Positions 15,309 to 23,866 of a stretch of 37,210 nucleotides of DNA are shown piece by piece. The DNA lies in assembly GCF_900769625.1 (NCBI RefSeq), contig NZ_CAAGHK010000021.1, forward strand, positions 1 through 37,210. Direction: 5' to 3'. The DNA is from an uncultured Clostridium sp. Lineage in GTDB: Bacteria; Bacillota; Clostridia; Clostridiales; Clostridiaceae. Within the stretch, counting starts at the first letter, position 1. Every line of letters begins with the position of its first letter. Made by a program: the position numbers and the translations under genes. Under the pieces are notes generated by a model. The model did no database searches. It was not told where the DNA came from and saw only the letters and a list, made by a program, of their open reading frames with translations.

Positions 15309-15809
15309 TTAACACATTCCTCCATTGTTACCGCCACCGCCGCATGCATTCATATTATTCCTTGCTGCAGGTCTTACACCCTGATGAGCATATTTGGTGG
15401 CATATTCAATAATCCTTGCCTGAAGTGTTTTCATGCTGCTGAGGTATTCAGTATTTCCCGGATCCAGTTCCAATGCTTTCTTAATATAATTCAATCCAGT
15501 TTCAAACCATCCTTTCTGAACACACACAAAACCCTCAAGATAATTCCATTCTGCACTATTTCTATCATTAATCATATTAAGTTTTGATTCAGCAATTGAA
15601 AAGTTTTTATTTTCTATAAGCTTTCTTATCTCTGCATATACATCTTTTGAATTTATGAGCAGATCATATGCTTTATTAATCTCTGCCAATTTTCCCTCAG
15701 TTGTTTCATCCTGATTTAAAGTATATTCCTCTACAAGCTCCTTATATTTTTCTTTAATATCATCTTCTGAAGCATTTGCATCAATACCTAAAATATCATA
15801 AGGATTCAA
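15309..15809 (-). CDS. J-domain-like protein lacking the HPD motif
   Basis: 166 residues. Residues 1-53 clearly align with the DnaJ J-domain (NPYDILGIDANASEDDIKEK, then AEINKAYDLLINSK). The loop that should carry the invariant His-Pro-Asp, needed to stimulate DnaK ATPase, reads EEYTLNQDETTEG, so HPD is absent. Residues 60-130 are helical and TPR-like (WNYLEGFVCVQKGWFETGLN, then YIKKALELDPGNTEYLSSMK). The C-terminus is a Gly/Asn/Cys tail ending ACGGGGNNGGMC. Start: TTG at 15809, since J-domains begin N-P-Y at this point; GAGGAG lies about 12 bases upstream. It is probably a degenerate co-chaperone or scaffold; canonical DnaK stimulation is unlikely. Confidence 0.8.
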   Translation of the reverse strand: MNPYDILGIDANASEDDIKEKYKELVEEYTLNQDETTEGKLAEINKAYDLLINSKDVYAEIRKLIENKNFSIAESKLNMINDRNSAEWNYLEGFVCVQKGWFETGLNYIKKALELDPGNTEYLSSMKTLQARIIEYATKYAHQGVRPAARNNMNACGGGGNNGGMC

Positions 15810-15897
15810 TATAAATTCACACTCCTCAAATTCTTATCTGTAATCCTTACTATTAAGTATATTTTTTGAAATATACTATTATTACTGAACAGAAGCT

Positions 15898-18348
15898 TTA
15901 TGCAAAAATAAAGTGTTTTAAAATAACTGCTCTGATGCTTTCATATTTTGTATATTTAGGAAGAACTTTTTTAAGCTCTGATATTTTTTCATAACCTTTT
16001 TTATTGACTGCATCAATTATTTCTTTTTCTTCTTCAGATGTAAAAAATTGTTCAAGATCTATCTCGAATTTATCTTCTCCAAATTCAACAACATATTCAG
16101 TAACATATCCAAGTATTGTTGATACGGAAAGTTCCAGCTTTTCAGCAACTTCATTTATATCAACTTTATCCTTAATCATATCTATTGCAATTTCATCTGC
16201 TGTTCTTGTCTCACCATCAATTACAATTTTTCTTTTATTTTTAGAAACCCATTGACTATCAATATTATTCTCTATTAAATAATTATTTACTATTTCAATG
16301 ATTTCCTGACCATGTGCTTCTATTTTTTTTGGTCCAAGACCACTTATATCCTTAAGTTCTTCTATATTTCTTGGATATCTTCCGCTAATCTCCTTTAGTG
16401 TATTCATATGCATTATTGACTGTGGATAAGCATTATTTTCTTTTTCAGCCCATCTGCTTCTGGTAGCATATAAAATATCATATAATTTTTTATCACTTGC
16501 TACTTCAAGTTTTAAATCATTATCCTTATCAGATGTCATAATTTCCAGTATACCATGTTCTGATGTTTTGATATTATGCTCCTCTGCATATTTTCTTATA
16601 ATAGCCTCAAATCTTTGACCATATTTACTGTACTTCAATTCACCTATACCACTTATGTTTAACATAGCTTCTTTATAAACAGGATATTTAACTGACATTT
16701 CCTTCAATGTCACATCGCCAAAAATAACATAAGGTGGTACATTATTTTCATCAGCAATTTCTTTTCGTAATTTCCTAAGAATTGCAAATAACTCATTATT
16801 TTCATGGATTTTCTTATGAGCAGTGAATTCCTTAAGCATAACTTTTTCTTCACCTACAAGAACCTTTCTTGACATAGCATTCAGTGCAAGAATTGGGTAT
16901 GTTCCTTCAACTACTCTTATATATCCCTGCGATGTAAGTGTATTTATAAACGTCTTAAGTTCATCTGTTGAATAATCCTTCATGATTCCATAAGTTGTAA
17001 GTTCATTAAAATTGAAGTGAATAACTTTTTTATTCTTTGAACCTCTCAGTACATCAACCACCATACCAGCGCCAAATTTCTGATTCATTCTGTATATACA
17101 TGATAAAACCTTCTGAGCATCTACTGTCTTATCTACAACTTCACCTTCATTGAGGCAGTTGCTGCATCTCTGACAGTCACCCTTAAGCTCTTCCCCAAAG
17201 TAAGCTAAAATATATTTCTTATAACATTCATTGCTGTACACAAAATCTATCATCTGCTGAAGTTTCTTATACTGTATATTCTGTCTTTCCGGGTTTTCAA
17301 TAGAAGTTTCAATTAAATATTTCTGAATCTGTACATCTTGTGGTGAAAATAAAAGTATACATGCACTTTTATCACCATCTCTTCCTGCTCTCCCTATTTC
17401 CTGATAATAGCTTTCAATATTTCGAGGCATATTGTAATGAATTACATATCTTATATCCGGCTTATCAATCCCCATACCAAATGCATTAGTAGCTACCATT
17501 ATGTTTGCCCTGTCATATATAAATCCATCCTGATTTTCTCTTCTCTGTTCTTCATTCAAACCGGCATGATAATGTGTTGCATTATATCCCTTAGAACATA
17601 ACAATTCATATATATTATCTACTTCTTTCCTTGTCGATGCGTAAATTATTCCTGATACATCAGAATTGTTATTTATATAATCCAGAAGATAAGTCTTTTT
17701 GTCTCCACCTTTGATTACATTAAGAAAAAGATTTTCCCTGTTGAATCCTGTAATGAAAACCTGCGGATTGTTGAGTTTAAGAAGCTTGATTATATCTTCC
17801 CTAACCTCTTCTGATGCTGTGGCTGTAAAAGCAGTAACTATCGGTCTTTCTCTAAGAATATCTATAAAATGAGCAATTTTTTTATAGCTTGATCTAAAAT
17901 CATGTCCCCACTGCGAAATACAATGTGCTTCATCTACTGCCACCTGTGAAATACTGCAATTACCAATAATACTTAAGAATCCTGCTGATTCAAGTCTTTC
18001 TGGTGCAATATAAAGAATCTTTACGATATTTCTTTCTATTTTGTTGATTACTTCATTTTCTTCTGCTGCACTTAAAGTGCTGTTTATAAATTCGGCCTCT
18101 ACTCCCATATCCTTTAATGTATCAACCTGATCCTTCATTAAAGATATTAGTGGTGAAATTACAATTGTAATGCCATCAAGCATCATCGCAGGCACCTGAT
18201 AACATATCGATTTTCCTCCTCCAGTAGGCATTATAGCAAGAACATCTCTGCCTTCCATTATTGAATTTATGATATCTTTCTGACCTTTTCTGAAAGATTT
18301 ATATCCGTAATATTTTTCTAAAACACTTTGTGCCTGTTTATTAATCAT
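15898..18348 (-). CDS. recQ: ATP-dependent DNA helicase RecQ
   Basis: 816 residues. A 3'-5' helicase for repair and fork processing. The motor (about 1-330) shows FRKGQKDI (motif 0), MPTGGGKSICYQ (Walker A, 40-51), VDEAHCISQWGHDFR (DEAH at 139-142), ATNAFGMGIDKPDIR and YYQEIGRAGRDGD. The zinc-binding subdomain has NECYKKYI...CQRCSNCL, followed by the RQC winged helix. Two HRDC domains follow (ISGIGELKYSKYGQ near 600 and ISGLGPKKIEAHGQ near 700), then a C-terminal helicase-associated HTH (IAIDMIKDKVDINEVAEKL). Two HRDC domains and this HTH make it longer than E. coli RecQ, as in some Firmicutes homologues. The ATG at 18348 is chosen because AGGAGAG lies nine bases upstream; an upstream in-frame codon at 18396 lacks one. 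Confidence 0.95.
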   Translation of the reverse strand: MINKQAQSVLEKYYGYKSFRKGQKDIINSIMEGRDVLAIMPTGGGKSICYQVPAMMLDGITIVISPLISLMKDQVDTLKDMGVEAEFINSTLSAAEENEVINKIERNIVKILYIAPERLESAGFLSIIGNCSISQVAVDEAHCISQWGHDFRSSYKKIAHFIDILRERPIVTAFTATASEEVREDIIKLLKLNNPQVFITGFNRENLFLNVIKGGDKKTYLLDYINNNSDVSGIIYASTRKEVDNIYELLCSKGYNATHYHAGLNEEQRRENQDGFIYDRANIMVATNAFGMGIDKPDIRYVIHYNMPRNIESYYQEIGRAGRDGDKSACILLFSPQDVQIQKYLIETSIENPERQNIQYKKLQQMIDFVYSNECYKKYILAYFGEELKGDCQRCSNCLNEGEVVDKTVDAQKVLSCIYRMNQKFGAGMVVDVLRGSKNKKVIHFNFNELTTYGIMKDYSTDELKTFINTLTSQGYIRVVEGTYPILALNAMSRKVLVGEEKVMLKEFTAHKKIHENNELFAILRKLRKEIADENNVPPYVIFGDVTLKEMSVKYPVYKEAMLNISGIGELKYSKYGQRFEAIIRKYAEEHNIKTSEHGILEIMTSDKDNDLKLEVASDKKLYDILYATRSRWAEKENNAYPQSIMHMNTLKEISGRYPRNIEELKDISGLGPKKIEAHGQEIIEIVNNYLIENNIDSQWVSKNKRKIVIDGETRTADEIAIDMIKDKVDINEVAEKLELSVSTILGYVTEYVVEFGEDKFEIDLEQFFTSEEEKEIIDAVNKKGYEKISELKKVLPKYTKYESIRAVILKHFIFA

Positions 18349-18642
18349 TAACTGAAACTCTCCTTTTGCCAGTAATATTATCAAACATACGTTCACATAT
18401 GTAACTGAATTATTGCCTAGTTATTTTCTTTTTATTCATAAATCAATCATCTTATTTTATTATATTTTATTTATCTCCTGCTATCAAATAAATATATTAA
18501 TTACATATATTTCTCTTAGCAATAAACAATCAATTCAAAAACTGCCTATAAACTTCATCTAATCAACAAATAAAATCAGACATTTCATTTTACTGGCTAA
18601 TTTCTTATATTCTATAAATTTAAATATAATATCCAACAAAAA

Positions 18643-18674
18643 ACTGCCATAAAACATAATAATTTTATAGCAGT
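18643..18674 (-). terminator. Hairpin terminator, minus strand
   Basis: ACTGCCATAAAA (18643-18654) pairs with TTTTATAGCAGT (18663-18674) with one mismatch; the minus strand continues with TTTTTT. The upstream gene is unclear. Confidence 0.55.
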
Positions 18675-18723
18675 CTTAAACACACAATCTAATATGCAGT
18701 TTTTATGCTTCTCACAGTACATG

Positions 18724-18762
18724 AAAGGAGCTGTTTTATGAAATCCATAAAACAGCTCCTTT
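18724..18762. terminator. Strong 16-bp hairpin
   Basis: A perfect stem AAAGGAGCTGTTTTAT (18724-18739) with 18747-18762 and a 7-nt loop. It has the shape of a terminator without a long T-run beyond the stem. Confidence 0.5.
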
Positions 18763-18893
18763 GCTGATAGATATTCTTTTATGCAACTAATTAACTTTCA
18801 TGAAACATATAACAATAACTATAGTCATACTGCTTTGATATATAATTCATAACAATTATATTCTTCATTAAATATAATTATTATAAAAAGAAA

Positions 18894-18924
18894 AGCTATT
18901 CTTCAGTCAAACTAAAGAATAGCT
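18894..18924 (-). terminator. Terminator of map
   Basis: A 14-bp stem with one wobble (18894-18907 with 18911-18924), followed on the minus strand by TTTTCTTTTT, about 100 bp past the map stop codon. Confidence 0.7.
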
Positions 18925-19023
18925 CCATTGCTAATTTATACTATAACCATAGTACTCAATATAATTATATCTGTCAAGTATTTTTTCAATTTATTGTCTT
19001 TTTTAAAAATACTCATAACATAA

Positions 19024-19893
19024 TTAATATGCTAATATTTCAACACCATCTTCTGTAATCAGTATTGTGTGTTCCCATTGAGCTGATAATTTATCATCAC
19101 CTGTATAAATAGTCCAGCCGTTATCAGCATCTTCAAACACATCATAAGTTCCTTCATTAACCATTGGTTCAACAGTTAATACCATACCTGGAACAAGCAG
19201 CATTCCTGTTCCTGCTTCTCCTATATGGGGTACGAATGGATCTTCATGGAATTCATTACCAACTCCATGTCCGCCTAAAAGTCTTACAATGCTATAGCCA
19301 TTTTTATGAGCATGTTCCTCACATGCAGCACCAATATCACCTAGGAATCCCCAAGGCTTTATAGCTTCTATACCTTTAATCATACATTCTCTTGATACTT
19401 TAACAAGTCTTTCAGCTTCCGGACTTACGTTGCCAATCATAAACATTCTTGAAGCATCAGAATAATATCCATTAAGAATAGTGGATACATCAACATTAAC
19501 TATATCTCCGTCCTGTAAGATTACCTTTTCATCTGGAATACCATGACATACTTCATTGTTAATTGATGTACATACACTCTTTGGGAATCCTTCAAAGTTT
19601 AATGGTGCTGGAATAGCTCCATGTGCTACTGTATAGTCATAAACAAGCTTATCTATTTCTGCGGTACTCATACCTGCTTTAATTTTGCTAGCAACAAGAT
19701 TTAAAACACCATTATTTACTTCAGCACTCTTTCTGATTCCTTCTATATCTTCTGCAGACTTTATAATATTTCTTGAAGGTATTTCAAATCCTTTTAGTCT
19801 GTAACTTTCTATTTTTTCATCAAATTCTAAGTGGCATTTCTTGTACTTCTTTCCACTTCCACACCAGCATTTTGCATTTCTATCAAATGACAT
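19024..19893 (-). CDS. map: Methionine aminopeptidase type I with N-terminal SEC-C zinc finger
   Basis: 289 residues. Cytoplasmic removal of the initiator Met from new proteins. Residues 1-25 carry a SEC-C motif (Cys9, Cys11, Cys20, His21 in NAKCWCGSGKKYKKCH), a zinc finger thought to bring the enzyme to the ribosome. The pita-bread catalytic domain fills residues 40-289. Metal ligands are visible: two Asp in DIVNVDVSTILNGYYSDASR, His in GGHGVGNEFHEDP, Glu in TVEPMVNEG, and Glu in SAQWEHTILIT. The length fits the SEC-C subtype of Firmicutes. It is a single-gene unit with its own terminator. Confidence 0.95.
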   Translation of the reverse strand: MSFDRNAKCWCGSGKKYKKCHLEFDEKIESYRLKGFEIPSRNIIKSAEDIEGIRKSAEVNNGVLNLVASKIKAGMSTAEIDKLVYDYTVAHGAIPAPLNFEGFPKSVCTSINNEVCHGIPDEKVILQDGDIVNVDVSTILNGYYSDASRMFMIGNVSPEAERLVKVSRECMIKGIEAIKPWGFLGDIGAACEEHAHKNGYSIVRLLGGHGVGNEFHEDPFVPHIGEAGTGMLLVPGMVLTVEPMVNEGTYDVFEDADNGWTIYTGDDKLSAQWEHTILITEDGVEILAY

Positions 19894-20107
19894 TAACTTT
19901 GCACCTCTTTATTCTATTTCACAAAATTTCACTTCTTATAAGTATTATTTGTCTCTATAATTAATAATATCTACAAAGCAAAAATTTGTTAAACTTATAT
20001 TTTGCTAATTTGTATTTTCTGCAATGATAATTCATAATACATCTTAGATAATCTGAATTTAATAATTCAGATTTATATGTTATCAAAAAACTTTATTGCA
20101 GTATATT

Positions 20108-20143
20108 AAAGTTATTTAATGAAATAATTCATTAAATAACTTT
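20108..20143. terminator. Terminator of the DbpA-like helicase gene
   Basis: A perfect 16-bp stem (20108-20123 with 20128-20143) and a 4-nt loop, about 75 bp past the 20219 stop. A smaller dyad, ATCTGAAT/ATTCAGAT, lies just beyond it near 20047-20070. Confidence 0.7.
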
Positions 20144-20218
20144 TTATTCTAAATTTCTACTAATTCTTATTCATTATAACTTAAAATAGAATCTATAATC
20201 AAATTTTTCATAAAATTA

Positions 20219-21661
20219 TTATTTTCTTGCTTTTTCACATCTAAGTTTCTTACCTTTAATAGTAAGATATTTTAATGCCTCGAGAACTCTTTTTCCCTTT
20301 CCATTTAAAATATCAACATAAGAACCATTATCCTGAATATCAATTATTCCGATATCATTGCCAGTAATTCCTTCAATTCGAGAAATAGCACCAACTATGT
20401 CGCCAGCTCTTATTTTTTTCTTCTTACCGCCATTTAAATAAATCTTTGTTATATTAGAATTGATAACCTTTGATTTTTCTTTCTTTTTCTTTGGTCTACA
20501 TTTCAATAGTGCTGTACCTGCCTCAATATTTACATCCACTTCTTCCTGCAACAAAGTTTCCTTTACTGGAATTTGAAAACCAATATAATTTTCTATCTGT
20601 GCAAGGTACCTATCACCCTTTTTTGAACAAAGCGATATAGCTTTTCCTTTAGCTCCCGCTCTTCCTGTTCTCCCTATTCTATGTACATAAGCTTCCTTTT
20701 CAACTGGCAGTTCAAAATTTATAACATGAGATATATTTTCAACATCAATACCTCTTGCTGCCACATCAGTTGCTACTAATATTCTAAAATCTCCTCTTCG
20801 GAAACTGTCCATTGTCGATAATCTGTCCTTCTGCAGCATTCCGCCATGAATCTTATTGACAGAATATCCCTTAGATTTCAAGTAATCAAATACTTCATCG
20901 ACACTGTCTTTCGTTCTTCCAAAAACAACTGCTGTTTCAGGTTTTTCACATACTAAGACATAATTTAATGACTTCATTCTGTTATCATAATCAACATAAT
21001 ATAAACTATGATCAATATTATCTGTTATAAGCTTCTGGCTTTTAATATATATATCAACTGGTCTATCCATATGTTTTTCACTAAGTTCTTTAATCTGCTC
21101 AGGAATTGTTGCTGAAAACAGCATTGTCACTTTATTTTTAGGTATTCTTCTTATAACTCCTTCAACCTGCCCGATAAATCCCATATTAAGCATTTCATCA
21201 GCTTCATCGATTACAAAATACTTTATTTTTTTAATATCAAGACTTCCACGGTCAATGTGATCTAATATTCTTCCAGGAGTTCCAACAACAACATGAGTCT
21301 TCTGCTTTAATGTTCTTGCCTGATCGCTTATCGGCTGCTTTCCAAAAATGGGTACACACTTTATTCTTTTAAATCTTCCTATATTAATAAAATCCTCACT
21401 CACCTGTACTGCCAGCTCTCTTGTAGGGCTTAAAACCAAGACCTGTGGACTGTTTTCTTCCCAGTTTATCTTTTCACAGATAGGAATTGCAAAGGCTGCA
21501 GTTTTACCGCTTCCGGTCTGTGATTTAACTAAAACATCCTTATTAAGAAGTATTTCTGGGATTACTCTTTCCTGCACCTCTGATGGTTTTGTATATCCTA
21601 ACCCCTCAATTGCTTTCAAAATTTCTTCACCAATTTTGAATTTACTAAATTCATTTTTCAT
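20219..21661 (-). CDS. dbpA: DbpA-type DEAD-box RNA helicase
   Basis: 480 residues. Core motifs are complete: Q motif (GYTKPSEVQERVIP), motif I SQTGSGKTAAF, PTRELAV, TPGRILD, DEADEML, SATIPE, VATDVAARGIDV and HRIGRTGRAG. Residues about 405-478 form the DbpA RNA-binding domain (VTKIYLNGGKKKKIRAGDIV, then GAISRIEGITGNDIGIIDIQ), which in characterised members recognises hairpin 92 of 23S rRNA. The protein therefore very likely acts in assembly of the large ribosomal subunit. A single gene with a terminator at 20108-20143. Confidence 0.92.
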   Translation of the reverse strand: MKNEFSKFKIGEEILKAIEGLGYTKPSEVQERVIPEILLNKDVLVKSQTGSGKTAAFAIPICEKINWEENSPQVLVLSPTRELAVQVSEDFINIGRFKRIKCVPIFGKQPISDQARTLKQKTHVVVGTPGRILDHIDRGSLDIKKIKYFVIDEADEMLNMGFIGQVEGVIRRIPKNKVTMLFSATIPEQIKELSEKHMDRPVDIYIKSQKLITDNIDHSLYYVDYDNRMKSLNYVLVCEKPETAVVFGRTKDSVDEVFDYLKSKGYSVNKIHGGMLQKDRLSTMDSFRRGDFRILVATDVAARGIDVENISHVINFELPVEKEAYVHRIGRTGRAGAKGKAISLCSKKGDRYLAQIENYIGFQIPVKETLLQEEVDVNIEAGTALLKCRPKKKKEKSKVINSNITKIYLNGGKKKKIRAGDIVGAISRIEGITGNDIGIIDIQDNGSYVDILNGKGKRVLEALKYLTIKGKKLRCEKARK

Positions 21662-22035
21662 ATATGTTTATATCTCCCAACATGAAATTACTATTTCTTT
21701 TGTAAAATTTATATCAACTTTCTATCATCTTACCTAAATAATTTTGATTTAATAGAATTTATAATACCATTTATTATATCATCATCTAATCTATTTAAAC
21801 AATCTTTGATAATAAAAGTACTCTCAGTAATTATTTTTTCTTACCAAGAGCTTTTTAATCATCGTTTTTAAATTTTTATATATAATACTGCATATTATTA
21901 ATATAAAACTGCTTATAAACTTTAATTTATATTATTCATTAAACTTACTTTTCCTTTTGGATCATATTTAGGGGGTGCTATAGATTTCTTTCATGATCAA
22001 TCGCAATCCCTTTAAATATATCTTATAGGTTAATT
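21662..22035. other. Intergenic region, no gene seen
   Basis: About 375 bp of A+T-rich DNA holding the dbpA promoter region and the downstream flank of the 22036-22296 gene. No convincing frame, repeat or structured RNA. Confidence 0.45.
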
Positions 22036-22296
22036 TTATAATATTTCTTCTATTGCAAGAAGTCTTGGTATTTTATTTTTCTGTATCTGAACATATATTT
22101 TTGCCATTTTCATTTGAATTGACTCAATAACTGTCTTTACCCTGCATATAAAATAATAATCTTCTATTCCATTAGTTATAACAGCAACAGGATTGAAATT
22201 CCAGCCATATATACCATCTAATGCTGTATTTAATATTTCCTTATCTTCCAATGTTACTTCATTTTTTATTTCTAATAATGTTATTTCCTTCTCCAT
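22036..22296 (-). CDS. Small hypothetical protein
   Basis: 86 residues, not recognised. The peptide (MEKEITLLEIKNEVTLEDKE, then DGIYGWNFNPVAVITNGIED) looks globular, mixed alpha/beta, without signal peptide, membrane helix or cysteine cluster; one Cys lies in YYFICRVKTV. A good GGGGTG ribosome site precedes the ATG, which supports it as a real gene. It stands alone and divergent from the thi operon. A role in thiamine synthesis cannot be claimed from position only. Confidence 0.6.
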   Translation of the reverse strand: MEKEITLLEIKNEVTLEDKEILNTALDGIYGWNFNPVAVITNGIEDYYFICRVKTVIESIQMKMAKIYVQIQKNKIPRLLAIEEIL

Positions 22297-22393
22297 TTAA
22301 TTCACCCCTGCAAATTTTATTCTATTTACTTTCTGTTTCAACTGTAATTATTTCCACATTACTTACTTTTTAATCTTGATTCTTAAATATATA

Positions 22394-22471
22394 CTATTCA
22401 TCATTCAAATCTGCTGAAAATATGTTTTTTATTTTAAAACCATTATTTATTAATCTATTAATAACCTTCAT
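22394..22471 (-). CDS. Possible 25-residue small protein
   Basis: A short frame, MKVINRLINNGFKIKNIFSA followed by DLNDE, with GGAATTGAGAA before the ATG. It is too short to judge. It could be a small peptide, the relic of a larger gene, or chance. Confidence 0.2.
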   Translation of the reverse strand: MKVINRLINNGFKIKNIFSADLNDE

Positions 22472-22571
22472 TTCTCAATTCCTTTTGCTTTATGTGTTTA
22501 TTTTACAATTTATTTCTGTATAATAACTTAATGACTTATTAATTTAATCTTAAAAAAATTATAATTTATAC

Positions 22572-22600
22572 TTGACATTTTTTATAATTATTGCTATAAT
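22572..22600 (+). promoter_or_regulatory. Perfect-consensus promoter of the thi operon
   Basis: TTGACA (22572-22577), a 17-bp spacer and TATAAT (22595-22600). Start near 22607, so the transcript runs almost at once into the hairpin at 22620-22671. Confidence 0.85.
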
Positions 22601-22606
22601 ATGTAA

Positions 22607-22676
22607 TAGAGTGTTGATTAAGGTCACACGAAGGGGTACACCACCACGGGTGTAAGTCTTCGTGTGACCTTTTTTG
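22607..22676 (+). ncRNA. Terminator-like leader RNA of thiS (candidate cis-regulator)
   Basis: AAGGTCACACGAAG (22620-22633) pairs perfectly over 14 bp with 22658-22671. Inside is a second stem, ACACC (22638-22642) with GGTGT (22649-22653), and G-rich internal loop strands. A T-run (22670-22675) follows at once. This is a complete intrinsic terminator between a consensus promoter and thiS, so the operon must be controlled by antitermination or by structure switching. The TPP riboswitch core (CTGAGA and its partner) is not present. I recall, without being able to check, a published candidate RNA motif named after thiS. Whether this is a member needs a covariance search. Confidence 0.6.
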
Positions 22677-22704
22677 CATATTCTAATTTTTAGGAGGTGA
22701 AATT

Positions 22705-22902
22705 ATGATAACAGTCAATGGAGCTGAAATCAGTAACGCTGACAATCTAAAATTAAGTGATTTCTTAAAAAGAGAAGGCTATAATTCTTCTCTGATAGCT
22801 GTTGAATGCAATGGATCCATCGTTCCTAAATCTTCATATGAAGATAAAAAGCTTGAAGATGGCGATTCATTAGAAGTTGTAAGTTTTGTTGGAGGTGGCT
22901 GA
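22705..22902 (+). CDS. thiS: Sulfur carrier protein ThiS
   Basis: 65 residues with a ubiquitin-like fold, ending VVSFVGGG; the C-terminal Gly-Gly becomes a thiocarboxylate that donates sulfur to the thiazole ring of thiamine. MITVNGAEISNADNLKLSDF is a typical start. An AGGAGG site precedes the ATG. First gene of thiS-thiF-thiG-thiH-tenI, placed directly behind the leader terminator. Confidence 0.95.
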   Translation: MITVNGAEISNADNLKLSDFLKREGYNSSLIAVECNGSIVPKSSYEDKKLEDGDSLEVVSFVGGG

Positions 22903-22903
22903 T

Positions 22904-23713
22904 TTGAATATTTTTATTAATGGAAAAGAATTTGCTGTAAACTGCACCACTCTTCATGAGCTTCGAGATAAATTTCATAAAAATCAAGAAAAGCTGATTA
23001 CAATCTTTAACGGCTTTCAGACTTATGATGATTTTAAACTCAAAGAAAATGATAATGTAAGTTTTATCATTAAAGGACAGATGCCTGATCAGGATGAATT
23101 TGAAGCCTTAATGTGTGCACGACATACTCCCCATGTTTTTGAAAAGGTAAAAAAAGCACATGTAGCTGTGGCAGGTCTTGGCGGGCTTGGGTCAAATGTT
23201 GCCATAAACCTTGCAAGAACAGGTGTAGGCCATCTTCATCTGATTGATTTTGATATTGTTGAACCTAGCAATTTAAATCGTCAGCAGTATAAAATCAAAC
23301 ATCTTGGAATGTATAAAACAGAAGCATTAAAAAGCGAAATCGAAGAAATCAACCCTTTTATCGAAGTAACTATTGATACTGAAAAAGTTACTCCCAATAA
23401 CATACAGTCTCTTTTTGCAGATGAAGATATTATATGTGAAGCTTTTGATAATCCACAAGCTAAAGCAATGATTGTCAATAATGTCTTAGAAAGATTTCCT
23501 CATAAAAAACTTGTTTCTGCTTCTGGAATGGCCGGTTTTGAAAGCAGCAATACTATAATAACCAAGAGAATTACCGATAATTTTTATTTGTGCGGAGATG
23601 GGACAACCAGTGCTAAAATCGGACGCGGCCTTATGGCTCCACGCGTCAGCATATGCGCTGGCCATCAAGCAAATACAATACTACGACTTATTCTTGGAAT
23701 TAAGGAAGTATAG
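22904..23713 (+). CDS. thiF: ThiS adenylyltransferase ThiF, with N-terminal ThiS-like domain
   Basis: 269 residues. It activates the C-terminus of ThiS as an acyl-adenylate with ATP. Residues 1-58 form an extra ThiS-like domain (NIFINGKEFAVNCTTLHELR, ending SFIIKGQMPDQ). Residues 80-269 are the E1-like Rossmann domain: VAVAGLGGLGSNVAINLARTG-type nucleotide loop (91-96), DFDIVEPSNLNRQQY, and YLCGDGTTSAKIGRGLMAPR. This two-domain form is known in clostridia. The start is the TTG at 22904, one base after the thiS stop; GGAGGT of its ribosome site encodes the thiS Gly-Gly end, so translation is coupled. No zinc Cys tetrad was seen. Confidence 0.92.
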   Translation: MNIFINGKEFAVNCTTLHELRDKFHKNQEKLITIFNGFQTYDDFKLKENDNVSFIIKGQMPDQDEFEALMCARHTPHVFEKVKKAHVAVAGLGGLGSNVAINLARTGVGHLHLIDFDIVEPSNLNRQQYKIKHLGMYKTEALKSEIEEINPFIEVTIDTEKVTPNNIQSLFADEDIICEAFDNPQAKAMIVNNVLERFPHKKLVSASGMAGFESSNTIITKRITDNFYLCGDGTTSAKIGRGLMAPRVSICAGHQANTILRLILGIKEV

Positions 23714-23866
23714 ATTTATTATTTTATGCTCTGTAAATCTATTTTCCACTTTTTATCAACAAACGTTATATATGCTTTATTCGTTATATATTATCTAATG
23801 ATTATTACGTATTATATAAAAAAATATTTCAGCATATATAAAATTTTATATAAAGGAGTTTTAAAA

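Larger units (their letters stand above)
18349..19023. other. Intergenic region with three hairpins
   Basis: No protein gene seen. It holds the recQ promoter region and three strong hairpins (18643-18674, 18724-18762, 18894-18924). The first and third have T-runs on the minus strand. The last is placed to end the map transcript. The other two have no assigned transcript and may end unannotated small RNAs or back up the first terminator. Confidence 0.5.

Noticed and set aside
22601..22704. TPP riboswitch upstream of thiS
   Set aside because: The position is right, but the conserved CTGAGA core and its partner helix are absent; only the compact terminator hairpin is present.
23726..23866. Longer N-terminus for thiG, open to 23726
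   Set aside because: The extension is low-complexity, rich in Ile, Tyr and Lys, without a ribosome site, while AAAGGAG sits correctly before the ATG at 23867.
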